Below, piece by piece: positions 45,006 to 52,917 of a stretch of DNA of 64,000 bases. Under the pieces are notes generated by a model. That model was given only the letters and a program-made list of their open reading frames with translations, was not told the DNA's origin and ran no database searches. The translations under genes were made by a program, and so were the position numbers. Source of the DNA: Bacillus sp. FSL H8-0547 (GTDB taxonomy: Bacteria > Bacillota > Bacilli > Bacillales > Bacillaceae). How positions within the stretch are numbered: the first letter of the stretch is position 1; every line of letters starts with the position of its first letter. The stretch covers positions 3,224,001-3,288,000 of the forward strand of contig JBBODD010000001.1 in NCBI GenBank assembly GCA_038002745.1, read 5' to 3'.

Positions 45006-45188
45006 ATGCTTTATTTATTGGCAATTTTACTGCCGCCTGTGGCTGTGCTGTTTGTCGGCAGACCGTTTCAGGCGCTGCTTAACCTGATTTTAACACTCAT
45101 TTTTTATCTTCCTGGAGCCATACACGCCGTGCTCGTCGTGAAGGATGCAAAGGATGAAAAGCGGATGAAAAAGTACGGAGTGAGGTAA
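45006..45188 (+). CDS. Pmp3/YqaE-type small membrane protein
   Basis: A 60-residue UPF0057 (Pmp3/YqaE) protein with two membrane helices (about 2-20 and 26-48) and the family pattern LPPVAVLFVGRPFQALLNL then YLPGAIHAVLVV. The C-terminus is charged (KDAKDEKRMKKYGVR). Eukaryotic and plant members affect membrane potential and salt tolerance; the bacterial role is not settled. ATG 45006 chosen over GTG 45003 for spacing to ggggtga. Confidence 0.82.
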   Translation: MLYLLAILLPPVAVLFVGRPFQALLNLILTLIFYLPGAIHAVLVVKDAKDEKRMKKYGVR

Positions 45189-45218
45189 CTTAAAAAAAAT
45201 GCTGACTTTGCAGGAAAT

Positions 45219-45256
45219 TAGCCCGCCTCTAGAGAAATAGAGTGGCGGGCTTAATT
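45219..45256 (+). terminator. Terminator after the Pmp3-like gene
   Basis: AGCCCGCC / GGCGGGCT stem, extended inside by TCTA/TAGA, with a short T-rich tail. Confidence 0.8.
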
Positions 45257-45295
45257 TGCTTCCTTAAAAAATGTGTGGCAAGCGAAAAGGAATCA

Positions 45296-45304
45296 TGCTA
45301 TGAT
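45296..45304 (+). promoter_or_regulatory. Extended -10 promoter for the VOC gene
   Basis: TGCTATGAT, one base from the ideal extended -10 TGCTATAAT. A poor -35 (TGGCAA) sits 17 bases upstream. Confidence 0.5.
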
Positions 45305-45351
45305 AATAACGAACAAGTGTTCTTGTTAAAATTATGACGATGAGGTGTAAC

Positions 45352-45780
45352 ATGATCACATCAGTAAATCCTTACATTGTAACAAATGGAAATGGTCAAG
45401 ATGCAGTGAAGTTTTATGTGGATGCATTAAATGCTGAACTTGTTTCGATTCAAACATTCGGGGAAATGCCGGAGGATCCGAATCATCCCATTCCCGCTGA
45501 TGCAAAGGACCGTGTGATGAATGCACAGTTTAAGACCGGCAATACACTCATGATGCTGTCAGATACGTTCCCTGGAATGCCTTATACTCTCGGTTCGCAG
45601 CTTTCCATCGCGATTCATATCGATTCAGCAGACGCAGCCAAAGATGTATTTGAAAAGCTTTCTGCAGGCGGAAATGTCACAATGCCTCTACAGGAAACAT
45701 TCTGGAGTCCGGCATACGGACAGGTTAAAGACAAATATGGTGTTGAATGGCAAGTATCTGCTGTTAAAGAAAACGAATAA
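45352..45780 (+). CDS. PhnB-like VOC/glyoxalase-fold protein
   Basis: A 142-residue VOC-superfamily protein with two beta-alpha-beta-beta-beta modules. SVNPYIVTNGNGQDAVKFYV at the start, MNAQFKTGNTLMMLSD in the middle, and the end ETFWSPAYGQVKDKYGVEWQV are typical of the PhnB-like group. Such proteins bind small molecules or confer resistance; the substrate here cannot be told. Start ATG 45352 with gaggtg upstream; the in-frame ATG at 45334 lacks a ribosome site. Confidence 0.85.
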   Translation: MITSVNPYIVTNGNGQDAVKFYVDALNAELVSIQTFGEMPEDPNHPIPADAKDRVMNAQFKTGNTLMMLSDTFPGMPYTLGSQLSIAIHIDSADAAKDVFEKLSAGGNVTMPLQETFWSPAYGQVKDKYGVEWQVSAVKENE

Positions 45781-45787
45781 TAAGCCT

Positions 45788-45827
45788 AAAAGAAAGCCCT
45801 TCTTGGTTAAGAAGGGTTTTCTTCTTT
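45788..45827 (+). terminator. Terminator after the VOC gene
   Basis: AAGAAAGCCCTTCTT / AAGAAGGGTTTTCTT hairpin with loop GGTT. Confidence 0.88.
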
Positions 45828-45923
45828 ATACAGGAATGATTAAAGCAAATCGTTTGACTGTACAGGCTGTAAGAGTATATATTTCTTTAGGTATACGAAA
45901 TAATAAACTGAAGGCGGGATAGT

Positions 45924-47291
45924 GTGTCAACGAAAATTGAAGAAAGACCGCCGGCAGTTCCTGGCTTAAAACATGAAAATAAAATTGTCTGGCTCTGGAG
46001 CTTAACAGTCTGGCTTGTCGTCATGAATACGACCATGTTTAACGTGGCGCTGCCGAGCGTACTGAGTGATCTGAGTCTCTCATCTGCTACAGCTTCATGG
46101 ATTGTCTCCGGATATTCCATTGCTTTTGCCATTTCGACGCTGACTTACAGCAGACTGTCGGATTTCATTCCCATTTCGAGGCTTCTCGCAATCGGACTTG
46201 CGATGCTTGGTGCAGCCTCTGTCATTGGATTTTTCTCTGAAAGTTTTTATCTTCTCTTGTTTGCCCGGGTTCTCCAGGCTGCAGGAGCGGGAGCCGTACC
46301 GGGACTTGCCATGGTTCTTGCCGGAAAATATATTCCGATTTCAAGAAGAGGCAAGGCGATGTCGCTGATTTCTTCTGCCGCATCGCTTGGTTTTGGACTT
46401 GGTCCGGTCATCGGTGGAGCCATTACCACCTATCTTGGATGGAATTATCTATTTGTGATCACGGCATTTGTTGTGCTGTTTCTACCGGTTTTCAAGAATC
46501 TTCTTCCAAAAGAAGATGTACAGAAGGTGCACTTTGATTCTGTCGGCGGATTGCTGACAGGTCTTGGAGTAACAGGCCTGCTGCTCTTTTTATCCACCTT
46601 GTCTGTGCCTCTTCTGATCGGTTCGCTTGCGGTCCTGTATCTCTTGTGGAGGCATGTCCATAAAGTAAGCATGCCGTTTGTACAGCCTTCGCTGTTCAAA
46701 AACAGACAGTATGTAAAGCTTGCCGCATCCGCCTTTGCAGGATTTATCCTGCACTTTTCAGCACTCTTTATGATGCCGATGATCTTAACGGAACTGTATG
46801 AAAAAGATCCTGCCGCCATTGGACTGATCATTTTTCCCGGTGCCATACTCTCGGCAGTTGCAGCACAGTTTATTGGCCGGCTGATTGACAAATTCGGAAA
46901 TATTCCGCTTATCTCCTTTGGTCATGTGATGCTGCTGATTTCACTGCTGATTTTGTCTTTATTCGCAGGATTATCACCATATGCCATTATGATTGCATAC
47001 ATGTTCATGAGCACAGGATTCTCAAGCCTGACGTCGAGCATTGCCAATGAGGCATCCCGAATTCTTCCTGAAGATGAAATTGGATCAGGCATGGGACTCA
47101 TGCAGCTGATCCAGTTTTTCGGCGGTGCCTTCGGAGTCGCGCTGTCAGGTTTATTGATAGGATGGCAGCAGAATGTCCCGGCTGCATCTGTTTATACGAA
47201 CATCTTTTGGGGAATGACGCTGCTGATCGGAGCTTCAAGCGTGCTTTTCTTATCGTATGTTCGAAAAGATAGAAAACTGCAGCACAGCTGA
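45924..47291 (+). CDS. MFS multidrug/tetracycline-type exporter (DHA2, TetL-like)
   Basis: A 455-residue major facilitator with about 14 hydrophobic segments. The order of motifs resembles TetA(L): SATASWIVSGYSIAFAISTL, then motif A-like SRLSDFIPISRLLAIGLAML, RVLQAAGAGAVPGLAMVLAG, YIPISRRGKAMSLISSAASL and motif C GLGPVIGGAITTYLGW. It probably exports a drug or cation by proton antiport. The start is GTG 45924 with aaggcggg upstream. No regulator gene is adjacent. Confidence 0.85.
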   Translation: MSTKIEERPPAVPGLKHENKIVWLWSLTVWLVVMNTTMFNVALPSVLSDLSLSSATASWIVSGYSIAFAISTLTYSRLSDFIPISRLLAIGLAMLGAASVIGFFSESFYLLLFARVLQAAGAGAVPGLAMVLAGKYIPISRRGKAMSLISSAASLGFGLGPVIGGAITTYLGWNYLFVITAFVVLFLPVFKNLLPKEDVQKVHFDSVGGLLTGLGVTGLLLFLSTLSVPLLIGSLAVLYLLWRHVHKVSMPFVQPSLFKNRQYVKLAASAFAGFILHFSALFMMPMILTELYEKDPAAIGLIIFPGAILSAVAAQFIGRLIDKFGNIPLISFGHVMLLISLLILSLFAGLSPYAIMIAYMFMSTGFSSLTSSIANEASRILPEDEIGSGMGLMQLIQFFGGAFGVALSGLLIGWQQNVPAASVYTNIFWGMTLLIGASSVLFLSYVRKDRKLQHS

Positions 47292-47336
47292 ATAGATGAT
47301 AGCGCTGTGCAGCGAGACTGAGAAATAGTTAAGATG

Positions 47337-47369
47337 AACGAACTAGGAAGTAACTAGTTCGTTTTTTTG
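47337..47369 (+). terminator. Terminator after the TetL-like gene
   Basis: AACGAACTAG / CTAGTTCGTT with loop GAAGTAA and a T run. Confidence 0.92.
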
Positions 47370-47403
47370 TCTTGATGGACTTTTAGGTTGTTGACCTGGA
47401 CCC

Positions 47404-47526
47404 TTAATTCTGATGCCACAGCCGGAGTGCCGCCACTTTATACAGAAGTGAATCCTCATTTGTGGCGTCATTCAGCGAAGTGTCACCTCTGAAAATTTCA
47501 AAATTATCTGCATTTAACGTGGTCAA
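47404..47526 (-). pseudogene. Possible gene remnant
   Basis: Leftward frame of 40 codons ending at 47404 with protein-like composition, for example NADNFEIFRGDTSLNDATN and EDSLLYKVAALRLWHQN. There is no ribosome site in front of its only candidate start (TTG at 47526), and it is closed by a stop just upstream. It may be the tail of a lost gene or chance. Confidence 0.22.
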
Positions 47527-47575
47527 TATGTGATAATATAAAGTGAAAAATCACAATGATCGCGTGGAGATACAT

Positions 47576-48226
47576 GTGGAATCTAACATTCAGTTGTACG
47601 AAAAAGAATCAAGGATGTTCCAGCCAGCCCGTCATTTTCATTTGTGTATGGAAGAAATGAAGGGCGTCTCGCAGCACGGTGCTGACATTGCTGAGAAATG
47701 GCTGGATGTATTTACCCGCATCCTGGCTAAAGAAGAATACCCTGTTGTCCACCCAATTGGCCAAGAAACATTTTCACTGTATGCGGAATATGAAACTGGA
47801 GTATTTGAATACGCTCTAGACATAGATGGAGCAACATCATATATAATTAAAAATGGACTTAAAGCAGAAATTTTTGAGCCTTCCCGCATCATCCACGCAG
47901 TTGATCAAGGGAATGTAAATACTGATCCTGCGCGGATAAAGCCCAATCACAAAAATCCTGTCATGATCCTTCAAAGCAGTTTGCTGACAAACGGTAAACC
48001 TTATTGCATAAATGGAAACCACCGTCTGACTGAAGCCTATAAATCGGGCTATCAGCATATACAGGTGTATGTTTTCAGAGAAATGGAAGTAGTTCCTCTT
48101 TTTTATGACACACTTAGTAAAGCTGCTTATTTTCTTGAGATTGACCGCAGACAAATTGCCGGGGACCTGCCAGCAGGAAAAAATGGGAAGTCTCCGATGG
48201 TCAATTACTTTCTCGGAAAAAGCTGA
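47576..48226 (+). CDS. ParB/sulfiredoxin-fold-like protein
   Basis: A 216-residue soluble protein. The segment about 110-165 has the ParB/Srx-like core: a DP-x-RIKPNHKNPVMILQSSLL lead-in, then KPYCINGNHRLTEAYKSGY, where GNHR takes the place of the nucleotide-binding GERR/GxHR loop, and a strand IQVYVF. The N-terminal helical part is unknown. GTG 47576 with tggag upstream is preferred; GTG 47564 and 47543 are in frame with no ribosome site. It could be a nucleotide-dependent enzyme or a DNA-binding protein. Confidence 0.6.
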   Translation: MESNIQLYEKESRMFQPARHFHLCMEEMKGVSQHGADIAEKWLDVFTRILAKEEYPVVHPIGQETFSLYAEYETGVFEYALDIDGATSYIIKNGLKAEIFEPSRIIHAVDQGNVNTDPARIKPNHKNPVMILQSSLLTNGKPYCINGNHRLTEAYKSGYQHIQVYVFREMEVVPLFYDTLSKAAYFLEIDRRQIAGDLPAGKNGKSPMVNYFLGKS

Positions 48227-48327
48227 AAATAGAAGGATTTCTTTATCTGGAAAGGATGAGTTCCATTGTAAACACACTTTCACTTACTACTTAAACATAT
48301 TTTAAGACAAGTGAAGGTGATTGACAG

Positions 48328-49566
48328 GTGAAAAACCATTCGTTTCATTTTTTGTGGATTGGCCAGGGTTTTGCCAATGCTGCAGATGTATTCTATATCG
48401 TAGCCTTGTTAAGTTACATGTATTCCGTCTCAGGCTCAATCGCAATGACAGCAGCTGTTCCGTTTGCTGTAACGCTGTCAAGGTTCGCAGGCGGGGTGAC
48501 AGCTCCGTTCATTATTGACCGATTCTCTTATAAAACCATTCTTGTATACTCTCAACTGATTAAGACGTTGTTCTTACTCATGCTTGCTGTTTGCTTAACT
48601 CTGTTTCCGGGGGAAAGGATCCTTACGGTTTTTCCTCTAATTTCAGTCATAGCTTTTTTCGACGGGTGGGCTGTGCCGATCAGAAATTCGCTCATTCCGT
48701 ATTTAGTTCCAGAGGACCGCATCGTCCGCGTGAATGGATTTATGGCGGTTGTAGATCAACTTGTTCAGCTTGGGAGCTGGCCGCTTGGAAGTATCGCGGT
48801 TTCGCTTGTCGGCGGAAAAGAAGTATTATATTTCTCTGTGCTGCTTTTTGCCGGATCAACCATTATGATGTCATTCATACAGATGCCGCATATCAATGAA
48901 GGCAGAAACGAAAAGAAAGGAAAAACGAAGTGGAGTTCCATGCAGGAGGGCTGGAAAGCGATTTGGAAAACCCCGTCCCTGCGGGTCATTTCTGTCGTTG
49001 ATTTCTTCGATTCTATAACACAAGTCGTATGGATTGCTGCTGTTCTACTTGTTTATGTGGAAGAAGTGCTGAGCAAAGGTGAAGCATGGTGGGGGTATTT
49101 GAACTCAGCATACTTTGCGGGTTTGATTTTAGGCGGGCTTTTATGTATAAGATTTGAATCCATTCTAAAAAAGTCAATTCGCTATGCAATCATTGCAGGT
49201 TCAACAGCCGGGGGGATCTTAACCCTTTTGTTCGGCTTCACAACAGCGGGGACCGCAGCGCTTCTGATTTCATTCCTTGTGGGAATAGGGAGTGAAATCA
49301 AGTTGATCGGACAAATCACGCTTATACAAAATCACTCAGAAAAAAAGCTTCTGCCGAAAGTGTTTGCAGCCAGAGACGCTATCTTAACTGGTGTTTTCGG
49401 CATTTCCAGTCTGCTGTACGGCATGATAGCTGAAGCTTACGGCATTACCATCCTGTTTGTGCTGTCTTCCGTTATATTGATTGGTACAGGGGTGTATTCT
49501 TTTACTTTGAGAAAGTATGTAAGATTTATAGAACCTGATAAGACTATTTCCTCTTCCTTCCTTTAA
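48328..49566 (+). CDS. MFS transporter (enterobactin exporter EntS/MFS_3-like)
   Basis: A 412-residue transporter with about 12 hydrophobic segments and a central cytoplasmic loop (about 195-215, EGRNEKKGKTKWSSMQ). The pattern FLWIGQGFANAADVFYIVAL at the start, AVPFAVTLSRFAGGVTAPFI, and SLIPYLVPEDRIVRVNGFMA are typical of MFS_3 exporters of peptides, siderophores or macrolides. Substrate unknown. Start GTG 48328 with gaaggtgat upstream. Confidence 0.8.
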   Translation: MKNHSFHFLWIGQGFANAADVFYIVALLSYMYSVSGSIAMTAAVPFAVTLSRFAGGVTAPFIIDRFSYKTILVYSQLIKTLFLLMLAVCLTLFPGERILTVFPLISVIAFFDGWAVPIRNSLIPYLVPEDRIVRVNGFMAVVDQLVQLGSWPLGSIAVSLVGGKEVLYFSVLLFAGSTIMMSFIQMPHINEGRNEKKGKTKWSSMQEGWKAIWKTPSLRVISVVDFFDSITQVVWIAAVLLVYVEEVLSKGEAWWGYLNSAYFAGLILGGLLCIRFESILKKSIRYAIIAGSTAGGILTLLFGFTTAGTAALLISFLVGIGSEIKLIGQITLIQNHSEKKLLPKVFAARDAILTGVFGISSLLYGMIAEAYGITILFVLSSVILIGTGVYSFTLRKYVRFIEPDKTISSSFL

Positions 49567-49579
49567 GGGTAATAATGAA

Positions 49580-49617
49580 TTAAAAAAGATGATTTCATTA
49601 TGAAATCATCTTTTTTG
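49580..49617. terminator. Bidirectional terminator
   Basis: Symmetric hairpin AAAAAAGATGATTTCA / TGAAATCATCTTTTTT between convergent genes. Confidence 0.92.
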
Positions 49618-49623
49618 GTCTTT

Positions 49624-50655
49624 TTATGCCAGCAGGCCGTCAGCCTCAAGCTGCTCGTTCTGATCAATCAAAGTCTCTTTAAGGCTTCTGTAAGTCATGC
49701 CCAATTCATTTATGCTTTTTCTGTTATCAAAGCGGGCGTTTACTCCAACGTTTTTGTTGACATACTTCCGAGTCAGACCTACTTTAGGTGCAATCAGCCA
49801 GATGAGCGGTTTTGGCACTTCTCGTTTAGGAAGAGAATAGTGATTTGGGCGGTTCTCTTCAAATATCCGTGCCATATCAAGCAGGGAGGCCTCTTCATTT
49901 GAAATCAGGTATCTGCCCTTTGCAGATTCTGTGAAGGCTGCAAGCACATGGGCTTTTGCGACATCGCGCACATCAACGGTTCCGTTGATTAAGTTGGGAA
50001 CACCGCTTTTAAATCCGCCTTTCAGAAGGTCGAGAATCGTACTGATGCTCGTTGAATCTGACCGTTTAGAAAGCGAAGGACCAAGAACAAAGGTTGGGTT
50101 AATAGTGACTAAATCAAAATGCTGCTTGTCCGCCATTTCCCAGGCCGCCTTTTCAGCGAGTGTTTTTGAGTAGCTGTATGGCTGATGGGAAACACTGCTT
50201 GTTGTGTTCCAATCCTTTTCATTAAACGAGGACCTGCCCTCCATATCCGCATTATCCCCAAAAATGGCCACTGCACTGCTCGTAAGGACAACCCGTTTCA
50301 CTTCAGGTGAACGTCTGACAGACTCCAGAACGTTTTTCGTGCCTTCCAAAGCCGGTTCAATCAAGTCCTTTTGAGCATCTTTAAATCCGCTGATGAAAAA
50401 AGGAGAAGCGGTATGAAAAACATATTCAGAGCCTTTCACGGCTTCATCAAAGCTTCCTTTTTTCAGTAAATCCGCCTCATAGACTGTCAGTTTTCCGGCA
50501 GATTGTTTCTCCGCATCCAGGAGATGCTGGTATTTCTCTGTCTTCGCTGCATCGCGGACAGTAATTCTTACATCATGGCCGCCATCAAGCAGCTCTTTAA
50601 CGACCCAGGCTGCAACATAGCCGGTTCCGCCTGTGACAAGTACGGTTTTCTTCAT
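49624..50655 (-). CDS. NAD(P)-dependent epimerase/aldehyde reductase, extended SDR
   Basis: A 343-residue extended short-chain dehydrogenase of the dihydroflavonol reductase/methylglyoxal reductase (Gre2-like) type. Cofactor motif VLVTGGTGYVAAWVVKELL at the N-terminus, Arg-rich VRITVRD favouring NADPH, VFHTASPF, VLTSSAVAIFG with the catalytic Ser, and the YSYSKTLAEKAAWEM pair (Tyr-x3-Lys). It probably reduces a small carbonyl compound. ATG 50655 with ggaagga upstream. A palindromic operator overlies its promoter, so it should be inducible. Confidence 0.85.
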   Translation of the reverse strand: MKKTVLVTGGTGYVAAWVVKELLDGGHDVRITVRDAAKTEKYQHLLDAEKQSAGKLTVYEADLLKKGSFDEAVKGSEYVFHTASPFFISGFKDAQKDLIEPALEGTKNVLESVRRSPEVKRVVLTSSAVAIFGDNADMEGRSSFNEKDWNTTSSVSHQPYSYSKTLAEKAAWEMADKQHFDLVTINPTFVLGPSLSKRSDSTSISTILDLLKGGFKSGVPNLINGTVDVRDVAKAHVLAAFTESAKGRYLISNEEASLLDMARIFEENRPNHYSLPKREVPKPLIWLIAPKVGLTRKYVNKNVGVNARFDNRKSINELGMTYRSLKETLIDQNEQLEADGLLA

Positions 50656-50677
50656 TACTAAGATCATCCTTCCAACT

Positions 50678-50731
50678 ACTATATGTTTAAGTGTTTAAAC
50701 ATATAGTAATATTTGTAGGTGGTTCTGTCAA
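50678..50731 (-). promoter_or_regulatory. Promoter and palindromic operator of the SDR gene
   Basis: Read leftward: TTGACA (50731-50726), spacer 17, TACTAT (50708-50703), close to consensus. A perfect 13-base inverted repeat ACTATATGTTTAA / TTAAACATATAGT (50678-50690 and 50695-50707, 4-base centre) starts in the -10 and covers the expected start of transcription. This is a classic repressor operator. Confidence 0.8.
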
Positions 50732-50901
50732 CGAATATGATTAAAGCCAGCTCAGCAAAAACAGTATGAGTGAGTTTATGGTAGTATATAAGTGTAATGA
50801 TTACCCAGAGGTGACACCCATACTAGTTTCTATGGTGTTTAAGGAATAAGGAACAATTTGAAATGCAGTTAAAAAATACTCAAAGAGAAAGGGTGAGAGA
50901 C

Positions 50902-50997
50902 ATGAGTGCACTTTTAACTCTTCTTGGAGATATTTTTTCAGCTATAGCAGCATCCTTTTTGAATAAAGAAAACAAACATAATAAGGATAATAAATGA
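50902..50997 (+). CDS. 31-residue amphipathic/hydrophobic peptide
   Basis: MSALLTLLGDIFSAIAASFL, then NKENKHNKDNK. A hydrophobic helix of about 20 residues is followed by a polar Lys/Asn/His tail. The ribosome site aaagggtgaga is strong and a terminator follows 14 bases after the stop, so it looks like a real single-gene unit. The layout recalls phenol-soluble-modulin-like or small toxin-like peptides, but no family is recognised. Confidence 0.5.
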   Translation: MSALLTLLGDIFSAIAASFLNKENKHNKDNK

Positions 50998-51010
50998 ATT
51001 TCAAGTAACA

Positions 51011-51043
51011 GAAGAAGGCTTTCCGATAAAGCCTTCTTTTTTA
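51011..51043 (+). terminator. Terminator after the 31-residue peptide
   Basis: AAGAAGGCTTT / AAAGCCTTCTT with loop CCGAT and a T run. Confidence 0.92.
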
Positions 51044-51107
51044 TAGAAAAGACGTTGTTAATTTTGTTGTGATTTGAAATAATTGGAATTGGATGGAGGT
51101 AAATCGA

Positions 51108-51533
51108 TTGGTGAAGAGAACAGAAGTAATGCTTGACGTTGAAATGGATGAACAAGAAATGATACACCAAGTATCTTCATATTATAAGGAGGGCTGCTTC
51201 ATATATGCAATTATCCCAGACTATGAAGCAGAACTTTTAAAAACACTCTCTGCAAATTTCATCTCAGTTAAAACCATTTCGTTATCCCGTTTTTTCAAGT
51301 GGGATACTGGTGAGGTGGGGTACGTAAAGGACCTTAGTAAGCAATCTATCTATGAATTTTACTTGAGGTCAACAACAATGGACTATATTGTTTTTTCTGA
51401 AACAGATGTGACATTGTACCTGTCAAAACTTAATAAGCGCGATGATTTTTATAACCTATTTGAGTTAAATGAAATCCCTCATATCACAATAGGTCCGGAT
51501 GGCCAGTGGTTAAACGTTATGGAGTATAAATAG
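51108..51533 (+). CDS. Hypothetical cytoplasmic protein
   Basis: About 141 residues with no membrane segment: MVKRTEVMLDVEMDEQEMIH, GCFIYAIIPDYEAELLKTLS, FFKWDTGEVGYVKDLSK and a C-terminal IPHITIGPDGQWLNVMEYK. Mixed alpha/beta pattern. Ggaggt (51095-51100) is 7 bases before TTG 51108 and 10 before GTG 51111; ATG 51093 would overlap it. No family recognised. Confidence 0.65.
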   Translation: MVKRTEVMLDVEMDEQEMIHQVSSYYKEGCFIYAIIPDYEAELLKTLSANFISVKTISLSRFFKWDTGEVGYVKDLSKQSIYEFYLRSTTMDYIVFSETDVTLYLSKLNKRDDFYNLFELNEIPHITIGPDGQWLNVMEYK

Positions 51534-51593
51534 GTTCTGGAGACTGACGTTTTAATCATCAGTACACTGGACTGGCACTATAGAAGAAGCTGA

Positions 51594-51618
51594 ATAAAAG
51601 GCCTCTAAATCGAGGCCA
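51594..51618 (-). terminator. Terminator of the lipoprotein gene
   Basis: Read leftward: GGCCTC / GAGGCC with loop GATTTA and tail TTTTA, 6 bases after the stop. Confidence 0.75.
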
Positions 51619-51623
51619 TAACA

Positions 51624-52040
51624 TTATTTCTGGTCAGATAATTGTTCGCCTGTCAGTATTTCAAACAGTTCTTCCGACTTGTTTTTGTCTAATTGAATAT
51701 ATTTACTTTCAGCATCAATTGAGAGTTCTACTTTGTCTTTATTTGGACTTACCCATAGTTCAAATAAAGCCACTTTGGCTTCTGGATTTGGGAAAGAAAA
51801 TTGGAAGTCAGCAGGACGTGCCATATCTACTTTTACATTTTCCCAATCAGCATCATCTACGATTTCTTCCGCTTTTTTTACTTTTTCATTATCTGTAATG
51901 ACTTTGAAATCCTCGTATTTATTTTCATCACCAATACGCTGTAGAACTTCAATGCTTTCAGCTGCTGTACCGTTTGAACAACCTGCAGCAAACAGTTGAA
52001 TTACTGCCATTAAAAATAGTAATAGCTTCATTTTTTTCAA
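51624..52040 (-). CDS. Putative lipoprotein, unknown
   Basis: A 138-residue secreted lipoprotein. The signal peptide MKKMKLLLFLMAVIQLF ends in the lipobox FAAGC. The mature part is acidic and mixes helix and strand: EVLQRIGDENKYEDFKVITD, ENVKVDMARPADFQFSFP, VALFELWVSPNKDKVELSI. Start is TTG 52040, with ggagagg 6-7 bases upstream; the TTG at 52046 is too close. Resembles small lipoproteins that bacilli often keep in accessory regions. Confidence 0.72.
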   Translation of the reverse strand: MKKMKLLLFLMAVIQLFAAGCSNGTAAESIEVLQRIGDENKYEDFKVITDNEKVKKAEEIVDDADWENVKVDMARPADFQFSFPNPEAKVALFELWVSPNKDKVELSIDAESKYIQLDKNKSEELFEILTGEQLSDQK

Positions 52041-52208
52041 GTTCAACCTCTCCTTTTAACATAATCAGACGTATATATCAAAAAAAAAGTTTCAAATTAT
52101 TCCATCACCTATTATGGCTTATTTTCAAATTCAACGATTTTTAATGAAACAGCGTTCTATCTAAATTATATGAAGGGTTAACATGATGAGGGAGGATTTG
52201 GCTGCAGC

Positions 52209-52243
52209 GGCTTAGAATTATGAAAGAGGAATAATTCTAAGCC
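52209..52243 (+). promoter_or_regulatory. Stable hairpin in the leader of the 187-residue gene
   Basis: Perfect 13-base stem GGCTTAGAATTAT / ATAATTCTAAGCC with a 9-base loop, 22 bases before the ATG and not followed by a T run. Could be an operator or a leader structure. Confidence 0.5.
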
Positions 52244-52264
52244 AACGAAACAGGAGAATGAACA

Positions 52265-52828
52265 ATGAAACGGCCAAATCCTTTTGCAATCAAAATCGAG
52301 AATCAATGCTGGCTTTGCAATGATGGATATGACGAACAAGACTTATGTTCTCACGGTGAAATTTTCTTGAGCGTTCATGATACGGTTATTACACAGTCGT
52401 CCGTGAACGAAGAATGGGGAATCAGTGAGTCCGCTTTGGCACTGCTGAGAACTCTTGAAAATGATTATTGCTGCGACCCTGAACATGATGAAGGCCTGAT
52501 CCTCCACGGATGCGGGGCGATCTTGATGATGGGCTGCCCCATTTCTATCCATTGGAGCGTCAAACATTTGGACGATCACGTAATTTTATCGGATTTTGTT
52601 AAAATTACTACAACCAATCCGGCTACGGGGAGTATCTATTATCCAGTTGCAGAAGTGAAAATAAGCAACGTCGATTATAAAGACCAGATTGTCTCTTTTG
52701 CCCTTCAGGCGAAAGAATTGTTTAATCATTCGAAAGAAAAACAGATTTCTGATGACTACGATAAAGAATTGTATGAAGAATTTTGGACTGAATACAACCA
52801 GCTGTTAACCAGGAATATGAAATTGTGA
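52265..52828 (+). CDS. Hypothetical Cys-rich cytoplasmic protein
   Basis: A 187-residue soluble protein with seven cysteines. An N-terminal QCWLCNDGYDEQDLCSHGEI has a Cys-x2-Cys and a Cys-His pair that could bind metal; ENDYCCDPEHDEG and HGCGAILMMGCP add more. A strand-rich middle and a charged helical C-terminus (YEEFWTEYNQLLTRNMKL) follow. Aggaga lies 8 bases upstream. No family recognised. Confidence 0.65.
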   Translation: MKRPNPFAIKIENQCWLCNDGYDEQDLCSHGEIFLSVHDTVITQSSVNEEWGISESALALLRTLENDYCCDPEHDEGLILHGCGAILMMGCPISIHWSVKHLDDHVILSDFVKITTTNPATGSIYYPVAEVKISNVDYKDQIVSFALQAKELFNHSKEKQISDDYDKELYEEFWTEYNQLLTRNMKL

Positions 52829-52854
52829 CGTTTTTAAGTTTCTCTGTTTTTATG

Positions 52855-52884
52855 CAATAAAAAAAAACACCGCTTAAAGCGGTG
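52855..52884 (-). terminator. Terminator of zwf
   Basis: Read leftward: CACCGCTT / AAGCGGTG followed by nine T. Confidence 0.92.
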
Positions 52885-52917
52885 CGATTGTACATATTCA
52901 TCGTTGAACTTTTTGAT

